NCBI GenBank assembly: GCA_015143295.1
Contig: CM026562.1
Location: 4,068,639 to 4,132,638, forward strand
Origin: Tetracentron sinense
Lineage: Eukaryota > Streptophyta > Magnoliopsida > Trochodendrales > Trochodendraceae
Direction of reading: 5' to 3'
DNA: 64,000 nucleotides
The position numbers were made by a program, and so were the translations under genes. Of this stretch, positions 22,364 to 34,533 are shown one piece after another (positions within the stretch are counted from its first letter, which is position 1; every line of letters starts with the position of its first letter). The notes under the pieces were generated by a model that saw only the letters and a program-made list of their open reading frames with translations, did not search any database and was not told the DNA's origin.

Positions 22364-24827
22364 TGGTTATATGACAAAATTATCGTCAATATTCACAACA
22401 AAAGGCTCAGAAGGAGGGGCAGGTATTGTCGGTGCTGGTTCAGTAGGCAGAGGAGGTTCTTCAGCTTCTTTATGCTTGCCCTCCAGAGAATGCTCTTGAT
22501 CTAATGAGTCAAAGCTGGACTCCTTTAACTTCCCTTGTTCACGAAGACGCCGCATGACGATATCTTCTGTTTCTTTGCGATCTTCATCCAGCAGCTGATC
22601 CATTTGAGCTTGAAAATGAATATGGAGTGTTCCGTAATGGCATCTTCAACAACTTCGATTTCTTTCTTTCTTGTAGCCTGGGCTTCTTCGAGCTGTTTTG
22701 CCAAAATTACCTTTTCAGCTTCAGAGGCTTTGAGCCGATGACGTAATGTATTCAGGATGTCGTCTAGTTCGCTACTCTCCACTATGGTCCTTTCTACCTA
22801 CTCCAAAGCCTTCTTCTCTCATTCTTCTGTCTTGCTAAGTTCTTGCTAAGCTAAATCTCGTTGTGTTATTGCCAGAACGAGCTTGTCTTCGGTAGTTTTG
22901 AGTTTGGAATGAGCCTTCTCTAGCTCGTACGATAACTTCTTTATTTCTTCTGTTCCTGTCTTCTCCAGCTCGGCAACTCGGGCTGTCATTTCAGCTGACG
23001 TATGTCAAAGATTGTTATAATCTTCGTATAAACTGGCCAGCATATTATTCGTTTGGACAAAAGAAGTCTCATCAATATGAAAGGTATGTCAAGATAAATA
23101 GTAACAGGAGCAATAATATTTCGGTTCTTACTATGGCAGTAGCTCGGGATGCAGCACCAAATTTCCCCATAAAGTGCATATTCTTCGTCGTCTTGACGTC
23201 TTCTGGAAGCCTCGATGCGAAGAGCATCGATGTCTTTATATAACCATGATCCATTCCTGTCTGGGCAACAGTAGGATGAGGATATCCTCGTGGGAAAGCA
23301 GGAGTCCACACCTCTACATCTTTTCTCATTGTTCTTTCTCCTTGTGATGGAACAGAGGACGAAGCCGTGTTGGGGTTGCGTCCAGGAGCAGTGGTGGCAG
23401 TAGCAGGAGGCAGCGCGAGAGGAGGCACAACAGTAATAGTTTTCCTTTTAGTGGCCAGAGGTTAATCATCCTCCAGTAGATCGTCAGAGCCTCATAGTTC
23501 TTCCTCACTATCTCTTTCGGGCTGAGCAGATGTTGTAGTAGCCAATTGTTTACCTTGCTGAGCTCGTATGCTTGTATCGTGTTCCGCTTCGCGCTGAGCT
23601 CGTTTTGCCTTGTGTTGTTTGAGCGCAACCTCCCTTTTTCTCTTTTCAGCCTTCTTTTCCGGTGTGGTAGGTTGGGCAAAACGGGTAGTTCTTGGAGCTC
23701 GTGGTGTCCGGTGTAGGTGTGGTATACGATCTGCCATTCGTTCTACAAGGCTTTCCGTAGTGGCAGTAGCGGCAGTAGCAGATTGAGGTATATAGTCCGC
23801 AGCAACCGCAGATTCCTGTGTGGGTAGTAGCCTCCATGTAATATACCCGTCTCCTTTCTCTTGACGAATATTCCGTAGTCTTTGTTCCTCATCGGGAGTA
23901 AGCTCGGGATATCGCAGCTTGGAGATTTCTGTGTACACGAAGCATCAATCAGTAGTTATAATGTATGGTGAGTAACAGTAACTAGAATGGTAATAACAAC
24001 CTGAAGTGAAGTCACTAGGAACAGGTCGGGCACTCTCAGTTCTCCATGCACCGGAAACTACAAGGGACATCCCCTTCCATTCTTTGTCTATTTCGGGGAG
24101 ATGCATAACAATGTCAGGAATCTTGGTTCTTTGGTTCCAGGTGAAATAGGTCTTACCCTTATCTTCCGGGAATTGTCGGCATTTCACCGTGTGGTGAAAA
24201 TGGAAGATATGCCTGGGTTCTATGTTATATCCATCCCTATTGAATTTAGTCATCAAGGACATATATCTATAAAACCTGGGATGCATCTGTCCAAGGGCTA
24301 CTTGTAGAGCGGCGAGGACTACATCAACAACGGGTTCTATAGGAAATCGTAAACCTGCTTCGAATTGGGAGATATATACCTCGGTACAGTAAGATCGATA
24401 ATCCGGATGGACTTCTGCTTCGGTCAGATGAAGGTATACAAATGGAAAAATTTTGTATCGTGTTTATCTATCTACTGGTTTGCACGTAGATAGCAACATT
24501 GGGTGCAGACATAATAGGTTGAGGGGTATTATCATTATAAGTGGTTTTCTCATCACTATCGATTCTAACTATTTCAACCATGATGCAATGACTAAGACAA
24601 TGAATGAAGAAAGGAAAGGCAGGAATAGCGATTCAATAATGACTATATATCTTAAAAGATTCAAAGAAATGCAGGTGAAAAGAAAAAATAAGAAGCTGTG
24701 AACAAAAACAGGAAACAGTGTAAGAACAGAAAGCTGCTTACCAATGTCAATGAAGATGACAATCCGGCAGAGTAACAGTATGAGCCTTTCAAATGAAGAA
24801 GATGAAAGACTCCCCCTATTTTTATAG
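22364..24827 (-). pseudogene. Antisense gene in the retrotransposon, Transposase_28-like plus coiled coil
   Basis: On the minus strand a TATA box (24816-24827) is followed by a short leader exon with donor GTAAGC near 24741. The next exon (~24440-24001) reads FEAGLRFPIEPVVDVVLAAL and MHPRFYRYMSL, the pattern of the plant 'putative gypsy type transposon' domain (Pfam Transposase_28, from memory). A donor near 24000 and acceptor near 23930 lead to a Lys/Arg/Ala-rich exon (LTPDEEQRLRNIRQEKG). A further exon (WTPAFPRGYPHP) runs to a donor near 23140. An acceptor near 23000 opens a long coiled coil (VAELEKTG, AEKVILAKQLEEAQA) and a Pro-rich tail ending NIDDNFVI. Stops near 23485 and 23463, others near 22850-22800, and a frameshift near 22610 show decay. 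Function is unknown; antisense genes are known in some Tat-lineage gypsy elements. Splice sites are my reading. Confidence 0.7.
24816..24827 (-). promoter_or_regulatory. TATA box for the antisense gene
   Basis: CTATAAAAATAG on the minus strand, about 85 bp upstream of the first apparent splice donor (CATTG|GTAAGC). It suggests the antisense gene has a promoter separate from the LTRs. Confidence 0.6.
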
Positions 24828-25324
24828 ATGGTGCCAGAAAGCAAATGACGAAAAAAGACTCCCATCTCAACCGTACACGAGAGGAAATGGTGGGGTAAGA
24901 TGGTCTTTTCCATGCAATTTAAATATGGCGTGTCAGACTAACTATCTTGTAGGATGAAATTATCCTTCATCTTTATCATACACGTCAGCAAGACGAAGGG
25001 CACGATTGTCTTTTGCAAAAAAGGAACTGAGTAACCGTTAGAGAGAATGAACTGCCTCGAATGTCGTGTGAAGTAACGATGACAATTTCTGTCCTGCATT
25101 AAATGAGGCGTGATGGGTTTGCAAAAACGTGATATAGTGGTTATCGATGGTATGTCTTCGCGTAAGAAGCAGAGTCAAAAGACAACGAATTCGTGATGAT
25201 GCTCAAATGATTAAAGAATGGAGAACAGCTGCTCGATCAATGCGGATTACAGTATTCCTCTTCTGGATATGTTGAGGGTTTATGATGCCATGAACTACGT
25301 TCAAAACATCATAAAGGGGCTAAG
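24828..25324. other. Upstream region of the antisense gene and polypurine tract
   Basis: Non-coding. The stretch just before the 3' LTR, AAAGGGGCTAAG (25313-25324), is the likely polypurine tract. Confidence 0.6.
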
Positions 25325-26130
25325 TGTAAAGGATAAAATTCGTAATTTAATCTGGTGTTGTGGCAAAAAGCGTGTTTTCGGTGTTGAAACGGTGGATACG
25401 AGCTCATATGTGTTGTTGCAATACGTATTCGTTGTGTCTTCGACAACGAACCCGTTGTGTTCTTCACAACGAGAACTTTATCCTCTAAACAACAAACTCA
25501 TAGTCAACAAGACAACGGTATCGTCCCCGTTGTGGACAACAGACTCGTCTTGATGTCGACAACGAGACCGACTTTTAGGACCCGATCCTCAGGAGGCGAT
25601 CATTTGTCTCTAACGTTAGGTGGAAAGCACTGTCTTAGCATTTATTGTTAGTCACCTCAGATGGGTTTTCGACCCAGAACCGACTTAGAGATTGTAGGCT
25701 CCCGAGAGTGCCACTTCATTCATCAGATATGTCTAACATATTTGGTAATGAGTGACTAGCTTATGGCATGGTCATCTAAGTCATCAATGGTCATCTATGG
25801 GCACCCCAAGCTTAAACCTATAAATACCCCCGAGACTCAGTGCATTAGGGAGACGAAAAAAAACAAGAGGAAGAAAGGCCATAAAAGCGAACTTTAAGAA
25901 TGGAAAAGTGTGAAGGAATAATGTCAAGCCTCAGCATTCCAATGCTTCTCATGATTTTACTATTCACCTTCTTCTATGTGTACTGACTTTATCATCGGAG
26001 CTTATTTCAGGGTGCACACCCGCCCCCTCTTTTGTAATCTTATTTGCAGGTATTACAGGTATTAATATTTTGATTGCTCTACCAGTCAAACAGCTATTGA
26101 CAAGTGTCTAACCCAGAAAAACCCCCCACA
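25325..26130 (+). repeat. 3' LTR (806 bp)
   Basis: Same length and ends as the 5' LTR. Inverted CGTTGT/ACAACG words at about 25429-25568. TATA box CTATAAATAC near 25819. Confidence 0.93.
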
Positions 26131-26259
26131 AATATGTATTTAGATTTACTCTGGCTGGCCAGAGTAAAATACTATGGCCTAGCCTCTCTAACTCGCCATG
26201 TATCCATTTTAACTTCTTTTAATTGTAGTTAAGAATTGCTAACCCCTAGGATTAAAGAA
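26131..26259. other. Module C flank between two elements
   Basis: Matches module A 12335-12460 ('ttactctggctggccagag', 'ttaacttcttttaattgtag'), ending in the 8-bp target duplication TTAAAGAA (26252-26259). Confidence 0.8.
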
Positions 26260-27063
26260 GGGTGGTGCTACAAACACCCCAACATTTACTTATATACACC
26301 AATTAAAAAAAATTATGATAAAACACCAAAAGGAAGAAAGAAAAAGACTATAAAGTCCTCTTCTCTAGAAACCCTTTTTCTTAAAATTAAAAAAAAAATA
26401 CAACTCGTCTCTATACAACCAAGTAGAAAGGAGTTAGGAGCCTGATGCATAATATCGAGGTGGGACTATAACCGACGGAGGGTGTTTTAAGTTTACAAAT
26501 ACAAAGCACAACAGAATATTTATCAGGAATCTCCATGTTTAAGCAGTTCATAACTTTCATCCACAGAAACTCAACTTTTAGCCAAAGCAAACTCTAGAAG
26601 TACAAACAATTGAGAGTTTAAAAGAGGGACCAAAATGCAGCAGAAGAGAAGTCTCTGATTGGTACTCTTCCCATTACCCTTCAAAGCCACATAAACCCCC
26701 TGCTCCATCTTGCTGAAATCTTCCACTCCAGAAGTTTCTCCATCACCATTATTCCCATTCATGACTCACTTCAACTTTTCCGGTTCTTCCAAAAGCCCAT
26801 ACTTCACCTCCAAACCCACATTCGACTTATCAAAGAGTCAAGCATCAACTTCCGATATCATATCTCTTCTAACAATCCTAAACGTCAACTGTGTAACATG
26901 TTTCTCGGGTGCTTGGCTTGCTTATTATTGGAAAGTCAAGAGGATCCAATTGCTTGTGTAATACGCGATTCTGTTTTTCACTTCACCTAAGATGTTGTCG
27001 ACAATCTCAAACTCCCAAGAATCGTAGCCTAAGGCTGTGTTCGGTTGAGGGGTAAATAGTTGA

Positions 27064-28546
27064 TGTAAATCTAAATATTAGATTTGTTAATCTCTTAAAC
27101 ATTATAGAGATTAGAGATCTATCATCACATATAAATGAAAGTTTACATTCTAATGAAGAACATATGTTTAATCATCTTACCTTGGTTAAAAGCCATACCT
27201 TCAATCCGAATTCGCTAAATGAAGTGGTTGAATATAGCCGATACACAAAGTCTTCAACCCTTTCCTCTTTCTGGTTCCTCACCACACAATGGGTGTGTGT
27301 ATTGAGAGAAAAGATATTTATTGAGAATAACCTGGATGATTACAATGACCTCTAATAGTGTTTATATAGAGATCACATTGACCTCAAGGTAGAAACCTAA
27401 TTTAATCAAATCCTTGATTGATGCTAATTCAATATTGTCTATGAGATCTTGTGTATCTCATAGATATTACATCATTATTTCCCTAATACTCCCCCTCAAA
27501 CACATGAGGATCAAGATCTTCATGTGTTTGTCACAAGTCAAGTACTCCTCACCCTTGATCTTCTTTGATAATTTGTTGATGAATAGTTTTGTACTTGGTG
27601 ACCACCATTAGTCTATGAAGTCCATCTTTGTCGCATCCCGCTCATTCTTGAGTCTGTCGGAACTGGTGGCCCACTAAATCAGGTTGTCATGATCTTCTTC
27701 CAAAGCACATGAAGTATGACTAGCGATTTAAAGAAAAAATTCTCGTAGGAGAAGTTTTTAATAAATGAAAAGAAAATGAGAGATTGTGAGACATGAGTAC
27801 GAGTATGAGAATTGGGATTGTAAAAGCATAGAAGATGATAGTAGAGTTTTTATTTAAAATAAAAATCAAAAGTTTCACATCCAGCGGGGGGTGGCGACAA
27901 AGATGGACTTCACAGACTGGTGGTGACTATCAGGAACATAACTATTCATCAACAAATTATCAAAGAAGATCAGGGGTGAGGAGTACTCAAGTTGGGGGAA
28001 ACTCATTAAGATTTTCAATCCACATGTGTTTGAGGGGGGAATATTAGAGAATATCTTATCTTATTGTAATAAAGTGAATGAGATACACTATATCATTATC
28101 AGTGTATTTCTTCACAATTAGATAGTATCAATTAAGTTTGAATTTAGGATTTGTTTAGATGATTAGACTGTGATTATCTTTGAGAGATCTTTCTATATTA
28201 GGAGTGTTGGAATATCTATTTAAACCCTCTTAGGGTTCTTGTAAATCATCCAAGTTATTCTCAATAAATCAGAGTTTCTATCATGTATTCTGTATGGGAA
28301 AAATTAGAGAGAGTTGGGACCTTACTCCCTTTATTTATAGACATTGAAATAATCCTTTTCATTAAGGATTCTTCAATATTAGAGCTCTCTTAAAATATAA
28401 TTATGCCTTAATTAGAGAGGTGTATTATCTTCTTGCTAATTACATCACCTAACAAAAGATAGTAGTATTTCAATTAGAACCTGCCATAACCGGTTAAGAG
28501 GATTGACTATAGTGCATGGCCACACTAAAAGGGAAATTTTCTAACA
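27064..28546 (-). repeat. 3' LTR of the copia element with nested insertion
   Basis: On the plus strand it starts TGTAAATCTAAATATTAG and ends GGGAAATTTTCTAACA. It aligns with 34534-35030 except for the 981-bp insertion at 27303-28283. The polypurine tract follows at ~28547-28560 (complement of 'gtctcccacttgg'). Confidence 0.9.
27303..28283. mobile_element. Palindromic LTR element: two 3' halves joined head to head
   Basis: It starts TGAGAG, ends TCTATCA and is flanked by TGTAT (27298-27302; 28284-28288); the sister LTR has the empty site at ~34768. The left arm reads inward as LTR (to ~27492), then the complement of a polypurine tract ('ctccccctcaaacacatg'), then internal sequence. The right arm, read outward, has the same internal sequence, polypurine tract ('catgtgtttgagggggg') and LTR. 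Arms pair as an imperfect inverted repeat (for example 'gatcttctttgataatttg' at 27558 with its complement near 27960). The centre is ~27645-27888. The LTR parts are more diverged than the internal parts. Confidence 0.8.
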
Positions 28547-29400
28547 GTCTCCCACTTGGCCACATTATGACTTATAATCCCGATATCCCAATGTTAGCTA
28601 ACTTTGATATGACAATTTCTTTATCTAATTATAATCTTTACCTTTCGGCAACAAGTCTGGTCCAATGAGACTACCAACACGGAATCAATGAAGAATCCCC
28701 ACCGACATGGATATCCAACTAGCATGATATTACACATCATGGGTTTGGCCCAGTGGTAGTGTATCTCCCATTTGGGGAGGGAAGACTCGTGTTCGAGTCC
28801 TTGGTGTGGCTGTTGACGCCCACCATGTGTTGAGTTCTAACCCTGCTGACAGTCCTAACCCCTGACATAGTTAGTTAACAAATTAGTCCTACCAAAAAAA
28901 AAACTAGCATGATATTTAGAATAGACTATAAGTTTACAACCGAATAGTGATACCATGCAAACATTATCTATTCTAGGTCCTACTTTATTGTCGCTTACTG
29001 ACATTTTGCCTCCTAAACAACCATTCAAGAACAATAGATAATGAAGCAGCAAATAAATCAACTTTATTATAAAATCAAAACATAATGTAATTACTCCAAC
29101 ATCCACTATCCAAGGCTATCAAAATTATTCACCAATCCCTTGCGAGCAACATTCTCTTAAAAGAGCTTGGGTGGCAAACCTTTGGTCCTAGGGTCCGCCA
29201 ACATGAGTGTAGTACTAATGTGCTCAACTGATATGATTTGATCCTGAATTTTCTCTCTTACAACAAGAAACTTGATGTCTATATGTTTGGAAGCTCTTCC
29301 AGTCTTGTTGTTCTTTGAGAAAAATACTGCAATAGAATTATCACACCTTATTATTAGTGACTTAGAAATGCTATCAACAACACAAAGCCCTAAGACAAAA
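28547..29400 (-). other. Copia 3' internal region after RNase H
   Basis: Mostly non-coding sequence between RNase H and the 3' LTR, carrying a SINE at 28732-28901. 29160-29400 retains the RNase H to LTR tail with degraded coding. Little else can be said. Confidence 0.5.
28732..28901 (+). mobile_element. tRNA-derived SINE with 15-bp target duplication
   Basis: AACTAGCATGATATT occurs at 28717-28731 and 28902-28916. The head has an A-box-like 'tggcccagtggtag' and a B-box-like 'gtgttcgagtcc' (~28790-28801). The body is followed by an A-run (28893-28901). It is not a tRNA gene: no cloverleaf or closing stem is present. Confidence 0.9.
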
Positions 29401-29640
29401 CTTCTTAGTCATGCCGCATGACATGTCGCCTCATAACATGCAATGAACTCTGCTTTTATAGTAAAATAGGTTATCAGCATTTGCTTGACACTCTTCCATG
29501 ACACAGGTCCTCCTGCAAGCATAAAGATATAACATGATGTGGATTTTCTGCTATCTTGACATCCAGCAAAGTCGGAGTCAAAATAGCCAATTACCTCAAG
29601 GCTATCTTTCCTTTTGTATGTGAGCATGTACTCTTTTGTC
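29401..29640 (-). pseudogene. Copia RNase H domain fragment
   Basis: Reads GYFDSDFAGCQDSRKSTSCY and GGPVSWKSVKQ, then ITYFTIKAEFIACYEATCHA, the conserved copia RNase H string (usually D-DWAG...STSGY...SWKSKKQ...STAEAEY). It is one segment of the copia polyprotein, immediately downstream of reverse transcriptase. Substitutions in conserved positions and neighbouring stops show it is dead. In a live element it would remove RNA from the RNA-DNA hybrid. Confidence 0.88.
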
Positions 29641-29675
29641 CCTTATAAATAGCGAAAAACCTTCTTGACTGCTTT

Positions 29676-30803
29676 TTAATGGTCCAAGCCTAGATTGCTT
29701 TGGTACCTACCAAGCATGTCAACTATATACACTATATCCAGTCGAGTACAGACTTGTGGATACATGAGACTCCCAACTACAAATGCATAAGAAATTGTCT
29801 CCATCTGTCTCCTTTCCAGATCGTTCCTAGGACCCTGAAACAAACTGAATTTATCACCCTTTACCACAGGGTCAATACTAGTAGAACAATTATGCATGTT
29901 AAATATTTTGAGAACCTTATCACTATAGGCTCTCTGAGATAATCCTAATAGACCACGAGGTCTATCTCGGTGAATTGATGTTAGCAAGTAGTATATCATC
30001 AACATACAATACGAGAATGATGAATTTGCTCCCACTGATCTTAAGGTATATGCATTGATCCACGATATTTTCTTTAAAACCAAAGTTTGAAAGGATTTTA
30101 TAAAACTTAAGGTCCCATTGTCAAGATGCCTGCTTCAACTCATATATATACTTTTTCAGTCTACAAACAAAATATTTTTTGCTATCAACTTGAAAACCTT
30201 CAAGTTGTGTCATAAAGACATCTTCATGCAAGTCACCATTTAGAAAAGCAGTCTTTCCGTCCATTTAGTGTAACTTTAAGTCAAAATGAGCCACTAAAAC
30301 CATGATTATTAAAAAAAATCCTTTTTAGAAACAAGAGAAAAGGTTTCTTTCTAGTTTATCCCTTCTCTTTGATTGAAACGTTTTGTGACCAATCTGTCCT
30401 TGAATCTTTCCACGTTACCTTTGGAGTCCTGCTTGGTTTTGAATACACATTTGCAGCCTACAAGTTTGACCCCTTTAGGTAACTCGCAAAGATCACAGAC
30501 CGAATTGTGTTTCATTGATCCCAACTCATCCTTCATTACTACAAGCCATTGATTTGAATTTTCGCTTATTATGGCTTGGTCAAAATAAACAGGATCTGTT
30601 TCCTTTCCAATGTCATAATCACTCTCATTTAGGTAGACAACACAGTCATTCAGGATGGCTGACCTCCTAACCCTTTGTGATCTATGCAAGGGTAGATCTT
30701 TGATAGGTGCCGCAAGAGCAAAAACTTCTGTAATGTGAGGTGTTTCCTCATTTATACCTTCAGGTGCACCAACATCCTCTCCAAGAGGTGGTGTTGGAAT
30801 CAC
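29676..30803 (-). pseudogene. Copia reverse transcriptase, broken
   Basis: The N-terminal part (30803-30351) has a linker with PLHRSQRVRRS, then W..VMKDELGSMKHNSV.DL.ELPKG and GCKCVFKTKQDSKGNVERFKDRLVTK, the copia RT start. The catalytic YVDD survives in another frame near 29985 (LVLYVDDILLA). The C-terminal part (30083-29676) has GLLGLSQRAYSDKVLK and VGSLMYPQVCTRLDI. At least two frame changes and several stops separate these pieces, so it cannot make an active enzyme. Confidence 0.9.
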
Positions 30804-32250
30804 TCTCTTGAATTATCAGTATAGGAACTATAACCCGATTTTCCTCAAAAGTGAAATTCCTAGGCTCAACACTCCCACTGTGGTCGCCATTTGTTAATTC
30901 TGGTATTATGGCTGAGACAATAGTCAATATCCTTTTGACCTTTTAGGATATCCAATGAAATGAAAAGTTATGGTTTTAGGATCCAATTTCCTTATTTGTA
31001 GGTTATACACCTTTGCTTAAGCTAAACAACACCATATATGCAAATATCCCAAAGTTGGTTTTCTTCCTACACATATGGAGTTTTAGGAATTGCCTTACTA
31101 GGAACCCGATTTAGAATATGCACAACTGTTTTTATAAGGCTTCTCCCCACAAGAACTTAGGTAATGAAGAGTTACACAACAGGCTTCTAACCATATCCAT
31201 AAGAGTGCGATTTCATCTCTTAGCTACACCATTTTTCTCGGGTGTACCTAGCATGGTGTACTAAGGAACAATACCATGCCCATGCAGATATAGGGCGAAT
31301 GGCCCTATATTGCGGCATGTTTCATAGTATTTTCTATAATACTCTCCACCTCTATCAGATCTCACATTCCTGGTCTTTGAATTGAGTTGCAGTTAAACTT
31401 CAGCTTTATAGATCTTGAATATATCTAGGGCTTCTGATTTCTCATGAATGAGAAATACATAACCAAAACAAGAGTAATCATCAAGGAAGGTAATAAAATA
31501 TTTTTGACAACCAATAGCATGAGTAGGAAATGGTCCACAAATGTCAGTGTGGATTATTTACAATAGATGCATGCTTCTAATGACTCCCTTCTTCTTTATC
31601 TTTGTATATTTTCCTTTAACACAATCCACACAAGTGTTGAAATTAGTGAAATCGAGCGTTTTGAGAATATCATCTTTAACTAATCGTTCCATCATTTCCT
31701 TGGATATATGGCTCAAACGTTATGCCATAGAATGAAAGAATTCTCATCTGTTCACTTTCGTTTAGTACCATAATTACTAATTTCACCACCACTCACTTGC
31801 ATAAAAAGTACAGAATGGACATACAATGAATCAAGACTCAATTTATAAAGATTGCTCTCTAAGGCACCCGGACCAACAATATGAGAATTATGTAATAAAG
31901 AGAAATTTTTATTTCCAAATTTAAATTTAAAACATGATGAATCCAATTTAGGAACAAAAATAAGGTTTTTGGTCATACTAGGAATATAAACAGTATCAAC
32001 CAAATCCAAAATGAAACCCGTATCTAAAATAAGACAAAGAGTCCCAATGGCCTTAATGTCTGCCTCTAATTCATTCTCAAGTTTAATGGTTTGTTCGCCT
32101 TTACTTAACTTCCGGCTGGATTAAAATCTCTATACTGAGTTAGAGATGTGAATAGTTGCACCAGTATCTATCCACCAAGTGTTTCGTGGAACATCAATAA
32201 GAAATGACTCATAACAAACAAAGACAATGGAGTGACCTTTCTTCACGAGT
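30804..32250 (-). pseudogene. Copia protease and integrase, broken
   Basis: The protease active site WWIDTGATIH is visible near 32143-32173. The pre-integrase segment (32009-31752) reads YIPSMTKNLIFVPKLD. Integrase core pieces follow: IHTDICGPFPTHAIG, then YFITFLDDYSCFGYVFLIHEKSEA (~31560-31430), and near 31370-31330 an RSDRGGEYY string. Together these give Asp-Asp-Glu core landmarks in their usual order upstream of RT. Stops and frameshifts interrupt all of them. Confidence 0.85.
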
Positions 32251-33098
32251 TAGTCCCTGTATTTCTGACATTCTTTCTTTATGTGCCCTTTCTTTTTATA
32301 GAAATGACACTTAATGTCAGAACCAATTTTGCTAGATTCTCTTTGTTTTGCCGCCGAGTTGAAAACTTTCACTTTCTTCCCTTGATAAGATCCTTTCTTT
32401 CTTTTTCCCATGAAATTTCCCTTAGATGGACCAAAAGTGGTGTAGTGAGCACTATCAGGCTTTTCAATCCTAAACCTTTTTTCTTCTTGAATACACATAG
32501 CAATCAACTCGTTCATCTTTCACTTCTCTTTCTGTGTATTGTAACTTATCTTGAATGGACCGAATTGAGTAGGAAGAGAAGTCATAATGAAGTGAACAAG
32601 ATAACCTTTAGAGATTTCCATGTCTATTCTCTTTAATTGACTAGCTATGCCACTCATTTTCATAATGTGCTCACATACACTACTATTTCCATCTCATTTC
32701 ATGGTTCTCATTTTCACAATAAGGTAATTGGCAAGTGCTTGGAATTGGTCTTGGATTGCTGTCATATATTTCTTTGCTTTATCCGAGTTAGGAATGACAC
32801 CTCGAATTACATCAGCAATAGAGTTCTTAATGATCATGAGGCTCATGCGATCAGTATGGTTCACTTCCAAGTCCTCGGCAGAGGCTTCGGCAGTGAACTC
32901 AATGTACTTGTCAAAACGTATAGCATAGTCAAGATCTAGGCAACCCAAAACAATTAGAACTTGCTCCTTCCATTTACAATAATTTGAACCACTTAGTGCC
33001 TCAATACCTCCCATCATAATGGTAGTGAGATTCAATGTCATACATAGGGAAAAAGTCATGTTATATCCACATACATATTTCGTAACTTCATTCCACAA
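32250..33098 (-). pseudogene. Copia gag, broken
   Basis: N-terminal gag (33098-32694) reads LSGSNYCKWKEQVLIVLGCLDLDYAI, the start typical of copia gag (L.G.NY..W...). After a frame break, 32516-32250 has FMGKRKKGSYQGKK and the zinc knuckle CHFYKKKGHIKKEC. In an intact element this protein forms the cytoplasmic particle. Here it is split and lacks a continuous frame. Confidence 0.88.
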
Positions 33099-34533
33099 AA
33101 TTTTAAATCAATATAATTTTACATACTAATACATTATGCAAAATTGATCATAATCGCATAAAATAATTTATCGAGAGACCAATTACATCATCATGACCCT
33201 CATTTGGGTCGAGTCATAACATGTTAATGATTTCCTTGAAATAAAGGCTAGTTAAGGTGTGTTTTATAGAGATATCAATTGCATCATCACGTCCCTCCTT
33301 TGGGTCGAGTCATGATATGTTAGCGATTTCCTCAAAATAATAGGTTAGTCAAATACAACCATCACAACATCAAGAAATTTGTCACCTTTGAGCAAATAAA
33401 TTCCTTAAGTATGATATCAACATTGACTACTTAAATTTGTGTCATTCCATATAAAGGGAGTTTATAATTGAACCTAATCCAATATGGACATCATAACACT
33501 AGAAAAGATCATCAACGTTGGGCAGATTAATCTTTCAAGCCATGTCATCCACATTGGGCATTCCACAAGAATATGAAACATTTATTTCAATAATAGTGGT
33601 TCAATTTCCTTGGTCATTGACACACAATTTAAGGTTATGACTAGGAATGAATGATTATCATAAAATCCATAAAGTTGAATTGAATAATATGCACAACACA
33701 AGATCAAACTTTTATGTGAATGTAAAATATGTTTGAAACATATAAATAAATTTGTGCAATTCTTTATCAGCAACTCACAATCATCCTTGATCATAATGTG
33801 ACAAATAATTATCCATTCTAACCATTACATGTAGACAATATATAAACCCTTTACAAAATTAGCAAGTCATTATGTAAGCCAAAAAAGTGCCTTAACAAAT
33901 TCTGACAGTCTTGAAAATAGGCTCATTGCGTAGATCTCAAAAAATGAACGAAAGGAGCTTTTACGGGCCAAAAATGGCATTAAAATGAGCCCGAAAACTC
34001 AAAAACAAGTTCACAGTTAAAATGGTCTAAATGGGTCAAATTTGACCTGAATCGATACACGGAAATCACCATTTATTATTTATTTATTTATTGAGGTAAC
34101 ACTGAACATAGGTGTTGCCGCCCAACACCATAGCAAACCAACTACAAGCACTAAAGAGCACCAAGTATGGTGTTCCTTCCCAACACATTAGTAAAAGAAC
34201 AAGTACTAGGATGCACAAAATATGGTGATGTACTCAACACCATAGCAAAACAACCTCCACTTCATCTTCCACTTCTGGTTCATATACAGAACGAAAACCT
34301 TTATTCATTTATATATATACTATTTCAAATAAACTAAAGGCACCAAAAAGGGGTTAGCTGCCGAATAAACAATCCCAATTGCAAAGTAAACCAGATGCCG
34401 ATAGTTAGCCGGCGAAGCCGCCAGAAGGTGCCGGTGACCGGCAAAACTGCCGGGAAAAATATATAATTATTTTTGTTGAAAAAAAAACCCCATGTATGCA
34501 AATGAAAAATACACCATAAGCTCTGATACTAAC
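33099..34533 (-). other. Copia 5' leader and primer-binding site
   Basis: Non-coding leader between gag and the 5' LTR. The complement of 34520-34531 reads AGTATCAGAGC preceded by T, a match to the initiator-Met tRNA site TGGTATCAGAGC with one change. A direct repeat around 'caacaccatagcaaa' occurs at ~34124 and ~34236. Confidence 0.65.

Larger units (their letters stand above)
19962..26130 (+). mobile_element. Complete LTR retrotransposon lacking pol, target duplication AATAT
   Basis: Both LTRs are 806 bp (19962-20767; 25325-26130). AATAT occurs at 19957-19961 and 26131-26135. Removing the element restores the order seen in module A ('cattaaat' to 'ttactctggctggccagag', 12330-12360). A PBS follows the 5' LTR and a purine-rich AAAGGGGCTAAG precedes the 3' LTR. 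Between them are a decayed gag (+) and a decayed multi-exon antisense gene (-); no protease, reverse transcriptase, RNase H or integrase is visible. LTRs differ at roughly 30-40 sites by eye, mostly transitions. It is probably a non-autonomous Ty3/gypsy derivative. Confidence 0.93.

Noticed and set aside
26710..26961. Plus-strand frame of 83 codons in the hAT-like element
   Set aside because: No recognisable domain; the minus strand looks equally coding-like, so a captured gene cannot be asserted.
28741..28802. Possible tRNA gene (A- and B-box-like motifs)
   Set aside because: No cloverleaf can be drawn, and it is followed by a body, A-tail and 15-bp target duplication, so it is a SINE.
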